The notes beneath the pieces were generated by a model that searched no databases, was not told the origin of the DNA, and worked only from the letters and a program-made list of their open reading frames with translations. Below, in pieces: positions 6,209 to 7,488 of a stretch of DNA of 7,488 bases (its first letter is position 1; the number at the start of each line of letters is the position of its first letter). A program made the translations under genes and the position numbers. This DNA is from an uncultured Bacteroides sp. (lineage in GTDB: Bacteria; Bacteroidota; Bacteroidia; Bacteroidales; Bacteroidaceae), in the NCBI GenBank assembly GCA_902388495.1, contig CABMPP010000060.1:1-7488 (forward strand), in the 5' to 3' direction.

Positions 6209-7267
6209 ATGAAACTGTCGCAATTTAAATTCAAGCTTCCCGAAGAGAAGATAGCTTTGCACCCTACAAAGTACAGAGATGAGTCGCGCCTGATGGTGCT
6301 TCACAGAAAGACAGGTGAAATCGAGCACAAGATGTTCAAGGACGTCCTGGAGTATTTCGATGACAAAGATGTGTTTATCTTCAACGACACCAAGGTGTTT
6401 CCCGCCCGTCTGTACGGAAACAAGGAGAAGACCGGTGCCCGCATTGAAGTATTCTTGTTGCGTGAGTTGAACGAAGAGCTCCGCTTGTGGGACGTACTGG
6501 TAGACCCTGCCCGTAAAATCCGCATCGGCAACAAGCTCTATTTCGGTGACGACGACTCTATGGTAGCCGAAGTGATAGACAACACCACTTCACGCGGCCG
6601 TACCCTCCGCTTCCTTTACGACGGACCGCACGACGAGTTCAAGAAAGCCCTCTATGACCTGGGTGAGACTCCGCTGCCGCACAGCATCATCAACCGCCCC
6701 GTAGAGCCGGACGATGCCGAGCGTTTCCAGTCTATCTTTGCCCGCAACGAAGGTGCCGTGACGGCTCCCACTGCCAGCCTGCACTTCAGCCGCGAGCTGA
6801 TGAAGCGCATGGAAATCAAGGGTATCGACTTTGCCTACATCACCCTGCATGCCGGTTTGGGTAACTTCCGCGACATCGACGTAGAAGACCTTACGAAGCA
6901 CAAGACCGACTCCGAGCAGATGATTGTAAACGCCGAAGCCGTGAAGGTGGTGAATCGTGCCAAAGACCTGAACAAGCAGGTTTGCGCCGTAGGTACTACC
7001 GTGATGCGTGCTATTGAGAGCACCGTCAGCACAGACGGCCACCTGAAGGAGTACGAAGGCTGGACGAACAAGTTCATCTTCCCGCCCTACGACTTCACCG
7101 TTGCCAATGCCATGATCTCCAACTTCCACATGCCGCTCTCCACGCTGCTGATGATTGTAGCTGCCTTTGGCGGTTACGAGCAGGTGATGGAAGCCTACAA
7201 CGTAGCGTTGAAGGAAGGTTACCGCTTCGGTACGTATGGGGATGCGATGCTGATAACGGACAGGTAA
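6209..7267 (+). CDS. queA: S-adenosylmethionine:tRNA ribosyltransferase-isomerase
   Basis: Transfers and isomerises the ribosyl part of SAM onto preQ1 at position 34 of tRNAs with GUN anticodons, giving epoxyqueuosine; cytoplasmic. At 352 residues it matches the usual length (356 in E. coli). Family motifs are present in order: [19 protein letters not shown] at the start, [12 protein letters not shown] (about 56-67), TAPTASLHF (185-193), [12 protein letters not shown] (about 212-223), [11 protein letters not shown] (from 261), and [20 protein letters not shown] (from 305). The GLGNFRDI segment differs from the GxGTFxPV of proteobacterial QueA, with N219 in place of Thr. I take it as a lineage variant because the rest is intact. 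No other queuosine gene is in the window. The gene ends the run. No clear hairpin-plus-T terminator lies right after it, but the long inverted repeat starts 34 bp downstream. Confidence 0.97.
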   Translation: MKLSQFKFKLPEEKIALHPTKYRDESRLMVLHRKTGEIEHKMFKDVLEYFDDKDVFIFNDTKVFPARLYGNKEKTGARIEVFLLRELNEELRLWDVLVDPARKIRIGNKLYFGDDDSMVAEVIDNTTSRGRTLRFLYDGPHDEFKKALYDLGETPLPHSIINRPVEPDDAERFQSIFARNEGAVTAPTASLHFSRELMKRMEIKGIDFAYITLHAGLGNFRDIDVEDLTKHKTDSEQMIVNAEAVKVVNRAKDLNKQVCAVGTTVMRAIESTVSTDGHLKEYEGWTNKFIFPPYDFTVANAMISNFHMPLSTLLMIVAAFGGYEQVMEAYNVALKEGYRFGTYGDAMLITDR

Positions 7268-7277
7268 ATGATAATTT

Positions 7278-7305
7278 AGCGCAGCCAAGCATCAGCGCAG
7301 CAAGC
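7278..7305 (+). repeat. Direct repeat at the left edge of the long inverted repeat
   Basis: AGCGCAGCCAAGC (7278-7290) and AGCGCAGCAAGC (7294-7305) are direct copies differing by one base insertion and separated by ATC. The second copy runs into the outer end of the long inverted repeat (AAGCC at 7302-7306). It may be a duplicated insertion edge or simply local slippage. Confidence 0.7.
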
Positions 7306-7488
7306 CTGAAAAGCTTTTATCTATTAGCCCAGGGCAACGCCCTGGGTAAGAATGCGCCTCTATCTTTGCGCCCTGAAAGGGCAAAAGCCCGTGTGTTTTA
7401 TCTTATGCCCTTTCAGGGTGTAAGGTGAGGGGACGTTCTTAAACCCAGGGCGTTGCCCTGGGCTGATAGATGAAAGCCCTTCAGGCTT
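7302..7488. repeat. 187-bp composite inverted repeat with four internal hairpins (REPIN/MITE-like)
   Basis: The left outer arm 7302-7347 and right outer arm 7443-7488 are inverted copies, 42 of 46 positions matching by hand alignment, and all four differences are transitions. Inside them a second arm pair (about 7345-7387 and 7402-7445) aligns with more drift. It shares TAAGAA and CCCTGAAAGGGC. The centre is near 7395. Four small hairpins are mirrored: CCCAGGGC-AAC-GCCCTGGG (7328-7346), GCCCT-GAA-AGGGC (7370-7382), GCCCT-TTC-AGGGT (7407-7419) and CCCAGGGC-GTT-GCCCTGGG (7444-7462). The arrangement of inverted GC-rich palindromes recalls REP pairs (REPINs) moved by RAYT transposases, or a MITE. 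The link to either is inference, and there is no transposase gene in the window. The right end coincides with the window edge, so the element may be longer. It could also act as a 3' end structure for the queA transcript. Confidence 0.85.

Noticed and set aside
7302..7488. Small protein-coding gene within the repeat
   Set aside because: Any frame through this stretch is created by the mirrored GC-rich palindromes and has no supporting start context or domain.

Overview
The window looks like chromosomal DNA of a gut Bacteroides (genus level; the species cannot be told). Four things point there: a secreted DUF3836-type protein, the order ftsX, DUF3098, uppP, truB, queA, start codons preceded by A/T-rich leaders without a clear Shine-Dalgarno, and moderate GC. 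Every family call is made from motifs read by eye; no database search was run.

Layout, left to right. Positions 1-82 hold a short GC-rich hairpin and the leader of miaB. miaB (83-1456, +) encodes the tRNA methylthiotransferase. It converges with a secreted DUF3836-like protein (1536-2039, -), and a bidirectional hairpin terminator lies between them. A 454-bp A/T-rich gap (2040-2493) separates that gene from a divergently transcribed methyltransferase. The gap carries an array of imperfect palindromes built on GACAGACAC-TG-GTGTCTGTC. Next come six genes on the + strand with gaps of about 20-65 bp: a zinc-ribbon SAM methyltransferase, ftsX, a DUF3098 two-helix membrane protein, uppP, truB and queA. 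The last 187 bp (7302-7488) form one long composite inverted repeat, which may continue past the window edge.

How the genes fit together: ftsX, DUF3098 and uppP belong to the inner membrane and peptidoglycan/division side. truB and queA modify tRNA (U55 pseudouridine; queuosine at position 34), and miaB modifies A37 of the same class of molecules. The + strand run is probably one or two transcripts, since no hairpin-plus-T-run terminator was seen inside it.

The coding genes are ordinary housekeeping genes. The less explained signals are non-coding: the palindrome array at 2210-2361, a six-copy 8-bp tandem repeat just before ftsX, a three-copy 7-bp repeat touching the uppP start codon, and the long REPIN/MITE-like inverted repeat after queA. 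No defence system, CRISPR array, RNA gene or intact mobile element gene was found.
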